Of a DNA stretch of 38,617 bases, positions 12,601 through 18,866 are shown one piece after another. The DNA is from Tubiluchus corallicola (Eukaryota; Priapulida; Priapulimorpha; Priapulimorphida; Tubiluchidae). The stretch lies in contig JAQGDQ010001483.1 in assembly GCA_030141605.1 (NCBI GenBank), positions 1 through 38,617 on the forward strand. Direction: 5' to 3'. The notes beneath the pieces are model-generated. The model had not been told where the DNA came from. It was given only the letters and a program-made list of their open reading frames with translations, and made no database searches. Positions within the stretch are counted from its first letter, which is position 1. Each line of letters opens with the position of its first letter. The position numbers and the translations under genes are program-made.

Positions 12601-15600
12601 CTTGAAATCATTATAGCCACATACGAACTACACAACTGCCTAAAACTTTGAAGTTGACGACACCACAGGACACAGTGAGCCATATCCTATTAAAATAATA
12701 CTTAACGGTAATAATTGTATAATAAACTGAAAGACTTGTAGAATCTCAGATTTTTTATTCCCCCCCCCCCCCCTTAACTAGATTGTTGATGAATCCGGGC
12801 CCAGCTTTGGCTTGATTTTACTTAGGACTTTCACATCACATTTTCAATAATTTGATTCCTCAGAATTAACCCTTTTTACTCATCTAGGCCAATCAGGTAA
12901 AGTCTGGGTGCAAACAGCTCGGAATTTCGAACAGCCATCTGACTTTTTCGACATGTTGTTCACTCTTTTCTCTTAAGATATTATATGCACTATATCTTTA
13001 ATGTTTAAATAATTTCGATTTTGTTTGGGGTTCTATTTTACTAGAACGTATCAGAAGATTAGAGCCCTGCTAAATGTAAACTATTGGGCATAATGTCTTA
13101 TTTTCCAGCTCATACATAAGCAGGATGTGATTCGCTTAAGGTCAAAAGCAGTTAAACTGCAGAAAAACATCAGCATTTCAAACATTTTTGTATTAAAATA
13201 TACTTCTGCACATTAGGTGGCTGTATTTTTGCTTGAGCAATACAACCGCAAGTTTTCCTGTTTCTTTCGAGTCATAATAGTTAACCAGCATTGCCGTTTT
13301 TGTGATTTAAAGTTTGCTGATGATGACGATTCTCAACCAGTACTAGAAGCTGTGAGCAGTAGCTCTGAAAATAGCAAAGATGACAGCAATCCACTGGGCA
13401 TGCAGATTGGAACCAACATGTTTGAGCTTTATTTAGCAATGCAAGAATTTTCAAAGTTTGCTAACAAGTTACCACCAAGGTATAAATATCTTACATATTA
13501 ATGCGAAATCTACAGCCTTTACAGCATTGATTGGCTGATTTGTTGATTAGCTAATTAATAAGTTGGTTGATTGCTTATGCCTTCGTAGGAGGGTTGATTG
13601 ATTAGTTGCTTATCTGACTAACTAGTTTGCCTGGCTAACAAATGCAGCCTTTATCACACCAGTGCTAGTGTGCACACTAGTACCTTAACTAAGATTTTGT
13701 TTGTTTAATGACAACTAAATCTAGAGACCTTGAATAAGGTGATATGTGCACTGTAGTATGTTGTCAATTACGAAAATGATAATGATTAAAACAATTAACC
13801 GTTTTTTATTAATATTTCTAGTGAAGCTAAAACCCTTGCTGTCTCTCAGTTCTACAACTGGTTTTCTGGTGCGGTAAACCGTTGGTTGAGGATAGCCAAC
13901 ACAAAATGTAACATCCGTATAAAGAAAGCAATAGAGCTTGATAAGGTGAATGATTCCACATTACACAATTATTGTTTAAACGCAATGGCAACTTTCTGTT
14001 CATAAAATGTTGGCTTTTATATTTAATAGGTCAGGATTGTTAGTTCTTATACTCAAGGCCAGAATGATATGCTGCAAAAGATATTATTGAATTCAATTAA
14101 GAAGGGCAGTTTAGTTCATGAATGCAGTTAAAAAGCCATACTCTCTTACATTCCGAACAAAACTGGCTACTATATTTTAAAAGGACAGATTAGTTTCTGA
14201 ATTCAAGACCAGAATAACATGTTGTGTAGGATTTTGGTAAATTGTGTTTAGGAGGGTGGTACATAGCCCCTGGCTGATACTTAAAATTCATACCATATTA
14301 GATTTGAAATTGCTTTTGTTTTTGAGCCATGAACCAAAGCTAAAACATCTCATCTACCTTAGGTTGTTTACACAATTTGGCGGATACCAACCTTGTGTTT
14401 ACTGATAGCCCTGAGGTTAAACAGGTTTTTCTTCTTCCTGGCTGTTTTTGTTTGTTTTATCAGCCCTAACTCTTGGAGGTGAACAGTCTTCCTAGGCTGC
14501 TCAATTTTTTTTACTGTCTGAAATGTTGATGCACATGCAGCCTGTCAGTCCTGAACAAGTGCATCATGTCTTCTGTGCATTCAACTGATGCATGTCTTAT
14601 TTATACTGAAGCCATTAAACACATGTTTTACATCTTATCCGGAAGCCATGATAAACATAAAAATTTTTATTGCAAAGGAAAATTTAATAGGTTGCACTAG
14701 CCTGGGATTCTCCAAGGCCATTTAATAAATTCATGAATTAAACCATATTTTATGCATCAAATTTCACTAAAACCATGTTTTGATGTTTTTCATGACTCTG
14801 CTGAAATGGACATATATGGCTGCTTTTACAGAAGGTAAGTTAGCATTAGAGTTTGCAGAAAACATCAATAAAATTCATTTTGCACTTTTACTCATTCAGT
14901 AAAATGATATTAAAGTTTATATACCGTGACAGAATCTTTCACTTAATAACAAAATAATGCACTTAGCACTAATTAGGCTATTATATTACTGCTAAGTATT
15001 AAGAATTAAATATATTTATACGAAATATTATTTAATAATTTTAGGTTACAGTAGATCCACAAGCAAAACACAGTTCTTCTGCAGTAGACACAGCTTGCTG
15101 TTTTGCTCAGGTAGGTTTACTGTCTTACAAGATTTTCATATTTTTTAAAACATCAGAGTAGCTGCAGTAGATGCTGCTCTGTTCTCTAAGTAAAACACTT
15201 TTCAAATACAAGAGCATCATAATTATGATAGTAGCGTAATTACAATAAGAAAATTATCTAAAAGTGCAAAATTACTTAAATTGTCACATTTTATTAACTT
15301 TACTTTGGGCCGTAATATATAATTTTTCATTCTAGTGCCAGGAGCTGGTTAAGACTTAGTTCAGCGCTATCATTACCCATACTTTCTTAATTCTCAATTA
15401 TGTACGTTGAAATATTATCAAGCTTTCACCTGTCACTCTTATTAACTCACTCATGATGGTCATTCGGCTGCTAGATACAGAAATCACTCTTCCTGTATGT
15501 GTAATTTTCAGTTAGAATTATCATTGAAATTCTAAGCGCTAAATTGACATGCTGAACTTCTCCATAGATTCAGAAATTGTGGAAACTTCACTTCTTTTGT

Positions 15601-18600
15601 GGAAATATACTTGGAAAAAATACAAGCAAGATTCTTGTTAGCTACATTTTGGAAGATACTGCATTTTTTCTTTAGATAAGAGATTTCTGGAAACAGTTAG
15701 CATGGCCTGACACAGCTGGGTCCTATCTGCTAGTCACTAAAGTTCTTGATGACATCTGTAATGGAGCCATTTTCTATGCTGAAGAAGTACATAAGAAGTT
15801 AGCAGCAGCAGGATATTATGATGACAGTGCTGTGTTTGATGTTACGGAAGAGGTATATGCCTAAGCGATACGTGATTCTGGAGCATTAAATTCTCTATCC
15901 CTAAAAGTCACAAAAAACTGATTTTGTCTGTTTTCATTTTATTACAGCTGTGTATAACAATTAATAATATTGAACAAGTACGGCGGTCTCTAAAGCCTCT
16001 CCCAGAAGCTCTGGGATTTTCAGAAATTTATCATGCGGTAGAGAAAGCACGTGGAAAGGATGCTGGCCGTCAGTGCAAGGTGGCGCTGTACGGGGTTCTG
16101 AAAAGCTCCGATGAAGATATCATAGACAAGATAAAAGAAGTTATAGAACATGTTGGAGAAAGGGTGAGACCTCTCATGAATTTATTTACAGGTTTTGTTT
16201 TGTACTATTACTCTTCGTTTGAAGACTTTTGAGATTCACGCATTAGTCATTTATTTAGAAATCAACATTTTTCCATCATAATTTAAAATCGGTAAAGAAG
16301 TGAAGCAAGTTAATTGATAACAAATTTTCTAACTTTGTGATTTCAGATGAGACCCGACATTGGAAAAAACATTTTTCACTTGGCTTTGTCACCTGACTCA
16401 ATGCCAGCTGAACAGGTAAAATATTTCAATTAAACTTTGCATTTGTAATTATTCCTTGTTAAATTTCTCAAAACGAAAGTCATTAAAATGATATTAGGAG
16501 GATTGCTTTCAACTACTTTTAAATACTTTTCGTATAGGATGTGACAAAGCGATTTGATGATAATTTTATTTGATTTTACTTTCGTTACAGGCCCTGGAGT
16601 CACTGTTGGTGTATCTGGACAACAATCTAGACACGTTGAACAAAGGTTTACTACGGACCAACTTTGATCGTCTGTTGGCAGAAATTTGGAGAATTGTGAT
16701 CGATGAAATGCGAAAAATGCTAGATGCTAACCTTGGAGTACGTAGTTGTTTTTAAAGACCTTTTCTATCATTAAAGTTTTACAGAGTAGAGACCTGCCGT
16801 TACAAAATACAATATGTTTGCTATTTTAATTACCAAGTTCTTCTATTGCAGAAAAAGCCAGACTTTTACCAGAGGTTATATGATGCCTTGGAAATTTTGA
16901 AGGAGTTCTTCCATGCTAATGAGAAAGGATTGCCTATGCAGACCATCCTGTCCACAGAATATGATGTAATTACAAAATTATTATGTATTTTAAAAATCCA
17001 TTTTATGTGTAAGATACTTGTTACATATTAAAGCACCGTTTGCTGAAAGATCTTCGAACTATGTAAGTATCAATAATATCACTGTTTTGCTATTTCTAGA
17101 TTCTTCAGGATATGCTGAAATTAAGCAAGGCTGAGACAACAGAGCTGATTAATTCATTCTACCTAGAAAAGATGGATATCCAGAATAGCACTGATGACAG
17201 CAAGTATGGTTCCTTGACTGTCAGAGTTTATTACAACTTTTCGGCAGAGGAGCTCTGTATTGAAGTAATCAATGCTAAAGATATCATTCCATTGGATGCC
17301 AATGGTAGGTCAATAATAATTTAGGTGATTGTGTCAGGTGGCTTAAAATAAATGGTACCTATGGAGAGGTGACTAGAGTTTCAGACAAAACATGCTGCAT
17401 CAAGTGAAACGAGGTTTAGCAAGTTAATTTTTTACTCTTCAGCAGCTCTTTAGCATGTAACAAAATATAATTAAAAATGTCAACATAGGTTAGTCATGGC
17501 ATCGTTTGGAGTTAACCATAATAAAAATTGATTTTTATTATAATATGATACAATTTATAATTAACCGTACTACAAGATTGTCTTACGTGAAGCTCATAGT
17601 ACCTATGTTTCAGGTTTAAGTGATCCCTTTGTGATTGTTGAGCTGCTTCCTTCTCATCACTTTCCTAACTGCTCTATGCAGAGAACGAAAGTTGTCAGCA
17701 AAACATTAAATCCATCTTTTGAGGAAACATTCAGATTGTAAGTACTTGAACACGCTCATTTAGAGCTTATATGTCAAAATGTGCATTTCATATAGGAATT
17801 GTTATTTTTACTAAAAGCATTAGTCCAGCATTTCAATAGTTTTAATTATTTGATACAGTTCAGCAACAGTAGAACAATGCAAAGCTCCTCATGCATTGGC
17901 TCAGTTCACGGTTATGGATCATGATCTGGTATTCTGCAATGATTTTGCTGGTGAAGCCTACTTTGCTCTCAACAAAACACCTGGTCTGAAGGGCGAGAAA
18001 GCAGGAGGCTACTCCAATTTGAAGCAGACAAAATTAGTACTAACACAACCCAGGCCTAGAGGTAAGTTGACTGCAAGTATAGGCCGTAAGTTTTTTGTTA
18101 GTTTTTAAGTATTTTGTAAACCATATTAGTTATTAAAATATAACATTGTAATTTTTGTTCAATAAAACCCTAAAAGTTGTAGTAATTTTGATTATGTTTT
18201 CTATTTTGTCTTGATAACACTAAATGTGTAAAGGATTGTTTTATTATCACAATCGCTCCTAGAATGCAAATCATGAAAAAACTCGTACACTGTTAACTAC
18301 AATGTTTAAATTGAAGTTAGTTTGCCGTAAAAAGCATCCATACATACATACAACACTGTACTTACGTTTCAATGTTATTGTAATGTCATTTAACATGTTT
18401 ATATTATACATTTTGTATGTAGACACTAATGTCTCCTTCCTCTGTATATAATGAGGATTGAAAATTCTCAATAATGACCTTTTCTCATTTCAATTAAAAG
18501 TTAAAATTACAGCTATAAGATTCATTATTTATTAATTACTAATCTTCTAGTGAGTGGTCCATTTCAAGTTTTGGAGTTGAGGACAGGAGACAAAGATGCT

Positions 18601-18654
18601 GTAGAATTTGTGAAGAAGATAAAGCAAAGAGAAAGCCTTGCCATTACCAAATAA
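2559..18654 (+). CDS. Unc13-family protein, Munc13-4/BAIAP3 (UNC13D-like) branch; 5'-partial, 25 exons visible
   Basis: This is a Ca2+-dependent vesicle tethering and priming factor by family, acting with SNAREs at the plasma membrane or on late endosomal and secretory granules. Exons are 2559-2681, 3673-3717, 4155-4232, 5677-5857, 6078-6188, 7126-7229, 7392-7506, 8828-8952, 9232-9322, 11444-11500, 11631-11728, 11912-11963, 12282-12317, 13313-13479, 13822-13945, 15045-15110, 15676-15852, 15948-16163, 16347-16415, 16591-16737, 16852-16965, 17100-17304, 17614-17737, 17859-18061 and 18551-18654. All introns are GT-AG, and the phases join into 976 residues. Order: second half of C2A (1-~145), MUN region (~180-765), C2B (~786-930), short tail. 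Diagnostic pieces are [35 protein letters not shown]-like [30 protein letters not shown] and the EFVKKIK tail, all matching UNC13D/BAIAP3. Human UNC13D is about 1090 residues, so roughly the first 100-150 residues lie off the left edge. UNC13D and BAIAP3 orthology cannot be separated by eye. Confidence 0.93.
2801..2828. repeat. (AT)n microsatellite
   Basis: About 14 uninterrupted AT units in the intron 2682-3672. Confidence 0.95.
2917..3156 (-). pseudogene. LINE reverse-transcriptase C-terminal remnant
   Basis: An antisense 79-codon fragment reads [20 protein letters not shown], then [20 protein letters not shown] and SDANFT. The spacing of Y-N-x(3)-RKLFN, SAR, R-K-x(3)-Y, RLNNSEN and a final W-R-S-L-L-Y matches the C-terminal tail seen in many jockey/CR1-group non-LTR retrotransposon ORF2 proteins. 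No catalytic RT motif is present in the fragment. It sits in the intron 2682-3672, opposite to the host gene. Dead element; the clade is uncertain. Confidence 0.6.
3673..3717 (+). CDS. Unc13-like exon: C2A domain strand
   Basis: This 45-nt exon lies between TTTTTTGTAG and GTGAGT. It encodes [16 protein letters not shown] (residues 41-56), the strand leading to Ca2+-binding loop 3. Its phase fits the exons on both sides. Confidence 0.88.
3993..4078. repeat. Degenerate TTAGTAAC-type low-complexity repeat
   Basis: Recurrent TTAGTAAC/ACTTAGT words in the intron 3718-4154, imperfect and without clear unit boundaries. Confidence 0.6.
4155..4232 (+). CDS. Unc13-like exon: C2A Ca2+-binding loop 3
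   Basis: The acceptor is TTTTCAAG and the donor GTAGGA. It encodes residues 56-82, beginning [13 protein letters not shown] and then [12 protein letters not shown]. The D-H-D of loop 3 is intact, which supports Ca2+ binding. The KLNEVxGLKGM stretch is typical of BAIAP3/UNC13D-type proteins. Confidence 0.9.
4233..5676 (+). other. Intron of the Unc13-like gene
   Basis: 1.44-kb AT-rich intron bounded by GTAGGA and TTTTTACAG. No RNA gene or element recognised. The antisense ORF at 5360-5629 has no family resemblance. Confidence 0.75.
5677..5857 (+). CDS. Unc13-like exon: end of C2A
   Basis: Acceptor TTTTTACAG, donor GTATGT. It encodes residues 82-142, including [36 protein letters not shown] and GELKLKLQ, which form the last strands of C2A. 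The phase-0 end matches the next exon. Confidence 0.93.
6078..6188 (+). CDS. Unc13-like exon: C2A-MUN linker
   Basis: Acceptor TTCTACAG, donor GTAAGC. Thirty-seven codons (residues 143-179) of mostly acidic linker, ending in [17 protein letters not shown], the first helix leading into the MUN region. Phase 0 on both sides. Confidence 0.88.
6594..6629. repeat. (AT)n microsatellite
   Basis: About 18 AT units in the intron 6189-7125, upstream of the SINE-like sequence. Confidence 0.95.
6956..7029 (+). mobile_element. tRNA-derived SINE-like sequence or tRNA pseudogene
   Basis: A degenerate box A (GTGGTAGTCCAGCAG) is followed by a good box B hairpin (CCTGG-TTCAAAA-CCAGG). The ends GGGACGT and GTGTTCC can pair with wobbles. 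The anticodon stem is poor (three pairs at most) and two extra bases sit between T-arm and acceptor, so a working tRNA is unlikely. It lies in the intron 6189-7125. A SINE tail could not be delimited. Confidence 0.5.
7126..7229 (+). CDS. Unc13-like exon: start of MUN region
   Basis: Acceptor GTATAATAG, donor GTAAGA. Residues 180-213 include [20 protein letters not shown], equivalent to the WRGELSTPAATILCLH region of UNC13D. It ends with two bases of a codon completed in the exon at 7392. Confidence 0.9.
7392..7506 (+). CDS. Unc13-like exon: MUN region
   Basis: Acceptor TTTTTACAG, donor GTAAGA. Residues 214-252 include [24 protein letters not shown] and SLSRDE, matching the HW...LDYSYLLGLLE block of UNC13D. 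Ends in phase 0. Confidence 0.92.
7507..8827 (+). other. Intron with a GC-richer patch
   Basis: 1.3-kb intron bounded by GTAAGA and TTATTTCAG. The part at about 7860-8110 is clearly richer in G and C (CCGCGG, CCGGATT and TGCGGCCC words) than its surroundings, suggesting an inserted element, but no coding motif or terminal repeat was found. Confidence 0.55.
8828..8952 (+). CDS. Unc13-like exon: MUN region
   Basis: Acceptor TTATTTCAG, donor GTAAGT. Residues 253-293 contain [16 protein letters not shown] and [16 protein letters not shown], the family's ESLADSLxxFxEFxL and RDxFPAxN block. Ends in phase 2. Confidence 0.93.
9232..9322 (+). CDS. Unc13-like exon: MUN region
   Basis: Acceptor ACTCTTTTAG, donor GTATTT. 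Residues 294-324 run [20 protein letters not shown] onward to IIGIIK, matching the KCLGKLQLF...CPFESEL block of UNC13D. The following intron (9323-11443) hosts the U1 snRNA gene. Confidence 0.92.
10763..10770 (+). promoter_or_regulatory. TATA-like element upstream of the U1 gene
   Basis: TTTATAAT sits at about -30 to -23 from the U1 start. No run of four T follows the gene closely, so Pol III termination is not suggested. I could not identify a proximal sequence element with confidence. The AT-rich background makes this weak. Confidence 0.25.
10793..10956 (+). ncRNA. U1 spliceosomal snRNA
   Basis: A complete 164-nt U1 RNA, the same length as human U1. The 5' end ATACTTACCTG pairs with splice donors. 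Stem-loop I carries CCATGATCAAGAAGG, the U1-70K site, with A where most metazoa have C at RNA position 33. Stem-loop II holds ATTGCAC, the U1A loop core. ACCCCTGCGATT closes the core junction, AATTTGTGG is the Sm site, and the 3' stem has a GCGTTCGCGC tetraloop hairpin ending CCCCTG. It lies inside the intron 9323-11443 of the Unc13-like gene, same strand. Intact elements suggest a functional copy, but U1 pseudogenes are common, so expression is an inference. Confidence 0.96.
11444..11500 (+). CDS. Unc13-like exon: MUN region
   Basis: Acceptor GCTTTTTTCAG, donor GTACGT. Nineteen codons (325-343), [19 protein letters not shown], correspond to the RGNREWYDRI segment of UNC13D. Phase 0 on both sides. 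Confidence 0.9.
11631..11728 (+). CDS. Unc13-like exon: MHD1 start
   Basis: Acceptor TTTATTTGTAG, donor GTAAGC. Residues 344-375 contain [20 protein letters not shown] and HPIFD, equivalent to LPGLVELADAVYEDLQ and LFHSIVD of UNC13D at the start of MHD1. Confidence 0.92.
11912..11963 (+). CDS. Unc13-like exon: MHD1
   Basis: Acceptor TTTCTTTTCAG, donor GTAAGA. It encodes [18 protein letters not shown] (376-393), the MHD1 helix that aligns with the IVDVDFFTLTFRQLERL segment of UNC13D. Confidence 0.92.
12282..12317 (+). CDS. Unc13-like exon: MHD1
   Basis: This 36-nt exon encodes [12 protein letters not shown] (394-405) between GTCTTTTCAAG and a weak GTTAAT donor. It continues the MHD1 helix, aligning with VAEEAWVLTEEL of UNC13D. 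The weak donor makes its 3' boundary less certain than the others. Confidence 0.75.
12760..12773. repeat. Poly-C tract
   Basis: Fourteen consecutive C within an otherwise AT-rich intron (12318-13312). Confidence 0.97.
13109..13150 (+). CDS. Candidate additional exon in MHD1
   Basis: A strong acceptor (TTATTTTCCAG) opens a frame reading [15 protein letters not shown] weak GTTAAA donor at 13151, or GTATTA at 13190, would keep phase 0 with both neighbours. It has a helix-like composition continuing TALEDE. UNC13D has no equivalent stretch, so it may be a lineage insert, an optional exon or chance. Confidence 0.4.
13313..13479 (+). CDS. Unc13-like exon: acidic/Ser linker plus MHD1 helix
   Basis: The start is taken at the TTTAAAG acceptor, giving FADDDDSQP in phase 0; an upstream acceptor at 13216 is possible. 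Residues 406-460 begin with an Asp/Ser-rich linker not seen in UNC13D. They continue [20 protein letters not shown], matching the LFELYLTLADLQRFWDSIP block. The donor is GTATAA. Confidence 0.88.
13515..13640. repeat. Degenerate TGATTGGT/GATT low-complexity stretch
   Basis: Recurrent GATTGATTGG, TTGATTAGCT and TGGTTGATTG words in the intron 13480-13821; decayed tetranucleotide-type repeat. Confidence 0.55.
13822..13945 (+). CDS. Unc13-like exon: MUN region
   Basis: Acceptor ATATTTCTAG, donor GTGAAT. Residues 461-502 include [20 protein letters not shown] and [11 protein letters not shown], equivalent to the FLPAVKLWL and AVDVD segment of UNC13D and the closer HRWF block of BAIAP3. Confidence 0.93.
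13946..15044 (+). other. Intron with degenerate direct repeats
   Basis: 1.1-kb intron bounded by GTGAAT and AATTTTAG. Segments near 14040-14080 and 14185-14225 share TTAGTT...CAAGxCCAGAATxAxATGxTG, and a third weaker copy starts near 14105. No gene seen. Confidence 0.6.
15045..15110 (+). CDS. Unc13-like exon: MUN region
   Basis: Acceptor AATTTTAG, donor GTAGGT. Twenty-two codons (503-524) reading [20 protein letters not shown], matching the LEPVDASSKHSSSAATAGLC segment of UNC13D, which has the same KHSSSA core. Confidence 0.94.
15676..15852 (+). CDS. Unc13-like exon: MUN region
   Basis: Acceptor TTCTTTAG, donor GTATAT. Fifty-nine codons (525-583) including [32 protein letters not shown] and VFDVTEE. 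They match the ELWVRLAWPD and DVCEATLFYTELLRKK landmarks of UNC13D. Confidence 0.94.
15948..16163 (+). CDS. Unc13-like exon: before MHD2
   Basis: Acceptor TTTATTACAG, donor GTGAGA. Seventy-two codons (584-655): [20 protein letters not shown], then a helical stretch ending VIEHVGER. LCxxxNNxExVR is the landmark shared with UNC13D and BAIAP3. This is the longest exon seen. Confidence 0.95.
16347..16415 (+). CDS. Unc13-like exon: MHD2 start
   Basis: Acceptor TGATTTCAG, donor GTAAAA. Twenty-three codons (656-678), [20 protein letters not shown] then AEQ. These match MVGDIRKYVQHISLSPDSIQ of UNC13D. Confidence 0.94.
16591..16737 (+). CDS. Unc13-like exon: MHD2
   Basis: Acceptor TTCGTTACAG, donor GTACGT. 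Forty-nine codons (679-727) with [36 protein letters not shown] and MLDANLG. This is the MHD2 block (MKYLDEKLALLN, VLEALWELL and LGAN in UNC13D). Confidence 0.96.
16852..16965 (+). CDS. Unc13-like exon: end of MHD2
   Basis: Acceptor TCTATTGCAG, donor GTAATT. Thirty-eight codons (728-765) including [32 protein letters not shown] and STEYD, equivalent to SADFYSRFHFTLEALVSFFH and GQGLPLESL of UNC13D. Confidence 0.96.
17100..17304 (+). CDS. Unc13-like exon: MUN end and start of C2B
   Basis: Acceptor TATTTCTAG, donor GTAGGT. Residues 766-833 carry the last MUN helix ([16 protein letters not shown]), then the first C2B strands, [20 protein letters not shown] and [13 protein letters not shown]. The first Ca2+-ligand Asp (in PLDANG) is present. 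It ends in phase 1. Confidence 0.96.
17614..17737 (+). CDS. Unc13-like exon: C2B core
   Basis: Acceptor TGTTTCAG, donor GTAAGT. Residues 834-874 include [26 protein letters not shown] and [11 protein letters not shown]. The second ligand Asp (SDPF) is present. Ends in phase 2. Confidence 0.96.
17859..18061 (+). CDS. Unc13-like exon: C2B loop 3 and end
   Basis: Acceptor TTGATACAG, donor GTAAGT. Residues 875-942 include [22 protein letters not shown] and LVLTQPRPR. Asp residues of MDHD and NDFAG complete the Ca2+ ligand set of C2B, as in UNC13D (VMDHD, NDFAGEA). Confidence 0.96.
18551..18654 (+). CDS. Unc13-like terminal exon with stop codon
   Basis: Acceptor AATCTTCTAG. Residues 943-976, [20 protein letters not shown] then [14 protein letters not shown] and TAA (18652-18654). 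The RLEGRTxKEAQEFVKKLKELE tail of UNC13D aligns with it. A diverged tandem copy of the last ~99 bp follows immediately. Confidence 0.95.
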
Positions 18655-18784
18655 ACAATTTTTGCCTTGATATTGTATTGAGTAATCAAGTGAGGACAAG
18701 AAACAAGGAACGTGTAGAATTTGTGGAAATAAAACTAAGCGAAAGCCTTGTCATCACCAAGTAAATAATTCTGCCTTGATATTG
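18577..18784 (+). repeat. Tandem duplication of the terminal-exon end
   Basis: Copy 1 at about 18577-18675 and copy 2 at about 18690-18784 share GAGGACA, GTAGAATTTGTG, GAAAGCCTTG, CACCAA or TACCAA plus a stop, and GCCTTGATATTG in the same order. They differ by substitutions and short length changes. Confidence 0.9.
18691..18764 (+). CDS. Possible alternative last exon: diverged tandem copy of the terminal exon
   Basis: The segment 18690-18784 resembles 18577-18675. From an AG at 18689-18690 it reads, in the phase left by the exon at 17859, V-R-T-R-N-K-E-R-V-E-F-V then EIKLSESLVITK and TAA (18762-18764). Compared with the upstream copy the only length difference is one codon, and the stop is at the same place. 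A modest T-rich tract precedes the AG. It could equally be decaying 3' UTR sequence. Confidence 0.35.
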
Positions 18785-18823
18785 GACTTTTTGAGTCTCC
18801 CAGTATGACACTATGTAGTTCTC

Positions 18824-18866
18824 ATTAAAGTGACAAATGTTTAAGTCTGTGTTGTGCTTTTTTTAG
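18824..18866 (+). terminator. Predicted polyadenylation site of the Unc13-like gene
   Basis: An ATTAAA hexamer at 18824-18829 is followed, after about 10-15 nt, by a GT/T-rich stretch at 18839-18866. This is the expected order of poly(A) signal, cleavage point and downstream element. An AATAAA at 18728 lies inside the duplicated copy and lacks such a clear GT-rich follower. Confidence 0.5.

Noticed and set aside
13217-13312. Extension of the exon at 13313 back to 13217 ([13 protein letters not shown]...)
   Set aside because: The frame is open, but the acceptor at 13216 has a poor pyrimidine tract and the residues match nothing in the family; kept only as an alternative.
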